DNA of 5,852 bases from Treponema sp. Its GTDB lineage: Bacteria; Spirochaetota; Spirochaetia; Treponematales; Treponemataceae. The notes beneath the pieces are model-generated. The model made no database searches. It worked only from the letters and a program-made list of their open reading frames with translations, and was not told the DNA's origin. The number at the start of each line of letters is the position of its first letter. Within the stretch, counting starts at the first letter, position 1. Of the stretch, positions 4,149 to 5,852 are shown piece by piece. Where the stretch lies: positions 1 to 5,852 of the forward strand of contig JAFTEK010000127.1 in assembly GCA_017453705.1 (NCBI GenBank). Direction: 5' to 3'. The position numbers were made by a program, and so were the translations under genes.

Positions 4149-5852
4149 TTATTTGCCCTTGGCTGCTGCTTTCACAGCGTCAGCGAATAGCTTGTTCTGG
4201 TCGCTGCGCTCTGGGGCAGAGAATCCCGGCCCTCCGTCCGGGTCTATGCGGTAAATCTCCGAGGTGTCCGTGATGTAGGCTGGGCTTTGGGGGTTGTTTA
4301 CCCACCAGTCCAGGACGGATACAACACAGAGCGTGTATTTGAGCAGGTTTGCGTTGGTCGCGGCGGTAACATCGTCCGACCTCTTTGCGCCCAGAAGGAC
4401 ATCCAGCCTCTTGGACACAGGGTTGGGAACGTCAAAGGAGTAGCGGTTCCAGGGGTTGAGCACACCAAGGACAGGTCTCTTTCCGGCCTGGTTCTCGTCT
4501 ATGCGGCGGACTATCGTTGTGAGCACGGTCTTAAGGTAGTCAGCCCGGATGTTGAGGGGCCTGTACTTGCTGTCGTTCTGAGGCTTGGTCAGAACCGGCG
4601 CGCTGAACTTGAGCGAGGGGAAGAAGTAATACTTTGCTCTCCAGAGCATATTGTTCAGGTTCTCCTTGCCAAACTGGGTCTGGGGGTAGTCCCTCTGTGA
4701 GTATGCGGTGTTCACAAACTGCCTCAGGTATTCCCCGTACTGCTTTAGGAAGAGGTCTTCCCGGTAGTTGGACCACTCGGAGAATATCGATGAGATGTCG
4801 TCTCCTCCCTCAGGGAAACCTTCTTCTGCACTCAGCTTGAAGTTTATGTTGCGGCAGCCGTGGAAGAAGTCTTCTAGTATCTGCAAGAGGACGACGAGAA
4901 CCTGGATGCCGTTCATAGGGCTGAGCATGTTAAAGCCGTCCTCGAACTTGTAGATAGGCTGGAAGTAAGGGAACATATCCGGGTGCTTTTCCAAGTTGGA
5001 GAAACCCGCGTCGGGGAAAAGCTGCTCCAGAACCTTCAGGCCGGACTTGGTAAGGTCGTCAAACTCTCCAATCTGCCTGATTTGGGGCTTCTTCTCCTCT
5101 TTTTTCTCCTCTTCCTTCTCTTTTTTCTCGGCTGGCTTCTCTTTCTCCGCAATCAACAGGTCAAATTTTGAGAGGCCTACGAATTTGAGAATCTGGCCGG
5201 CCTGGCTCGTGAAGAACTTGGGGTAGATTTCGTAGCCCGTCCCGCACATCCGCATGAGCAGGGGGTACATCCCGCGGATCATCTGGTCAACGACATAGAG
5301 CCATTCGGTGATGCCCTGCTTGGCCAGGGTCTGCACCTGATCCTTGTCCACCTTGGGATACTGAACCAAGTCGTTGTAGATGTCCTTTATAAGGGCGGCA
5401 ACCTTCTGGTCGCCGATGTAATAGACGGTCAAAAGCTCCTTGTAGACGGCGGAAACAAAGGGAACCATCATTCCCACGGTCAGTTCGCCCGCGTTTTCCT
5501 GAAGAGCCTCTCCCATTATCTTTATGTCATGAACCGTCCACTTGCCGACTGAGCGCAGGAACTTGAACTTGAGGTCGGTCTCCGTGGCAATCTTTGCCTT
5601 GTATGTGTCTGGGGAAATCTGGATGAATGTCTTGATCGTGCTTATGAATGACTGCAAGTGGTCTATATTGGACTTTATCTTGTATTCACCGTAGCTCCGT
5701 GAGAGCTTCCTGCGGTTCTTGGCGGAAAGGTTGTAAAAGAAGTTGAACACGCCCCTGTCCGGCTTGAGATCATAGGCTTCGCTCATCATAAGCCGGTCTA
5801 TCATCTTTATGTCGTGGGCAGTCATCTCCTGCAGGTCGTCATCGCTCTTTAC
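4149..5852 (-). CDS. Large spirochaete-type protein of unknown function (5' end beyond window)
   Basis: At least 558 residues from ATG 5825, but the frame stays open to the right edge (nine more codons). The AGGAG before ATG 5825 touches it with no spacing, so the true start is probably outside; numbering here is from that ATG. No signal peptide or obvious enzyme motif is seen. The N-terminal part (1-225) is mostly predicted helical with aromatic and hydrophobic stretches (FVSAVYKELLTVYYIG, 123-138). A Lys/Glu-rich linker (about 227-247) follows, then a second part (250-558) with MFPYFQPIYKFEDGFN (284-299), a hydrophobic helix GIQVLVVLLQILEDFF (306-321), NPWNRYSF (457-464) and an Ala/Lys-rich end. 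It resembles, from memory, the Treponema proteins gathered under a domain of unknown function (possibly DUF5312); this is unverified. The linker suggests a two-part cytoplasmic or scaffold-like protein. A HDIK motif occurs at 4-7 and again at 99-102. It is convergent with the small membrane gene. Confidence 0.85.
   Translation of the reverse strand, partial: VKSDDDLQEMTAHDIKMIDRLMMSEAYDLKPDRGVFNFFYNLSAKNRRKLSRSYGEYKIKSNIDHLQSFISTIKTFIQISPDTYKAKIATETDLKFKFLRSVGKWTVHDIKIMGEALQENAGELTVGMMVPFVSAVYKELLTVYYIGDQKVAALIKDIYNDLVQYPKVDKDQVQTLAKQGITEWLYVVDQMIRGMYPLLMRMCGTGYEIYPKFFTSQAGQILKFVGLSKFDLLIAEKEKPAEKKEKEEEKKEEKKPQIRQIGEFDDLTKSGLKVLEQLFPDAGFSNLEKHPDMFPYFQPIYKFEDGFNMLSPMNGIQVLVVLLQILEDFFHGCRNINFKLSAEEGFPEGGDDISSIFSEWSNYREDLFLKQYGEYLRQFVNTAYSQRDYPQTQFGKENLNNMLWRAKYYFFPSLKFSAPVLTKPQNDSKYRPLNIRADYLKTVLTTIVRRIDENQAGKRPVLGVLNPWNRYSFDVPNPVSKRLDVLLGAKRSDDVTAATNANLLKYTLCVVSVLDWWVNNPQSPAYITDTSEIYRIDPDGGPGFSAPERSDQNKLFADAVKAAAKGK

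Noticed and set aside
3986..4273. 95-codon + strand frame overlapping the small membrane gene and the end of the large gene
   Set aside because: It overlaps two better genes and the intergenic hairpin and is rich in Cys, Pro and Arg without pattern.
4983..5226. Leu/Phe-rich + strand frames resembling a membrane segment
   Set aside because: They are the antisense image of the Lys/Glu linker (GAA/AAG codons read as CTT/TTC) and not a real hydrophobic helix.

Overview
The window looks like a spirochaete chromosome fragment, most likely Treponema or a close relative. This is inferred from protein character and layout (a GHKL ATPase/HDOD fusion, a divergent (alpha/alpha)6-barrel glycosidase-like protein, and a large spirochaete-type protein of unknown function); no marker gene is present to prove it. 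There is no rRNA, CRISPR array, transposase or phage gene.

Layout, left to right. (1) Bases 2-85 hold the last codons of a + strand gene, probably a membrane protein. (2) Bases 219-366 hold a complete single-gene tRNA-Pro(GGG) unit on the - strand, with a good -35/-10 promoter, the tRNA, and a strong intrinsic terminator. (3) Bases 405-3431 hold a two-gene - strand operon. An extended -10 promoter and a short leader with a direct repeat precede a 476-residue MGH1/GH63-like barrel protein. A 23-nt gap with a ribosome binding site follows, then a 500-residue protein joining an N-terminal GHKL-type ATPase domain to an HDOD domain. (4) Bases 3440-3690 are non-coding but rich in nested inverted repeats, resembling a structured intergenic or dispersed repeat. 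(5) Bases 3750-4052 encode a 100-residue membrane protein whose ATG lies only 8 nt after a TATAAT box, so its mRNA may be leaderless. (6) A hairpin lies between the convergent genes. (7) Bases 4149-5852 hold a large - strand protein of unknown function, open to the right edge, with a Lys/Glu-rich linker in the middle.

How the genes work together: the best-supported link is the operon in (3), a cytoplasmic glycosidase-fold protein made together with a signalling-type protein. The barrel protein seems to lack the usual catalytic acid, and its partner seems to keep both an ATP-lid motif and the HD metal ligands that many HDOD proteins lose. A regulatory or sensory pair is possible, but this is inference. 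I see no clear defence, mobile or biosynthetic system here. The best candidates for something undescribed are the structured intergenic block and this operon.
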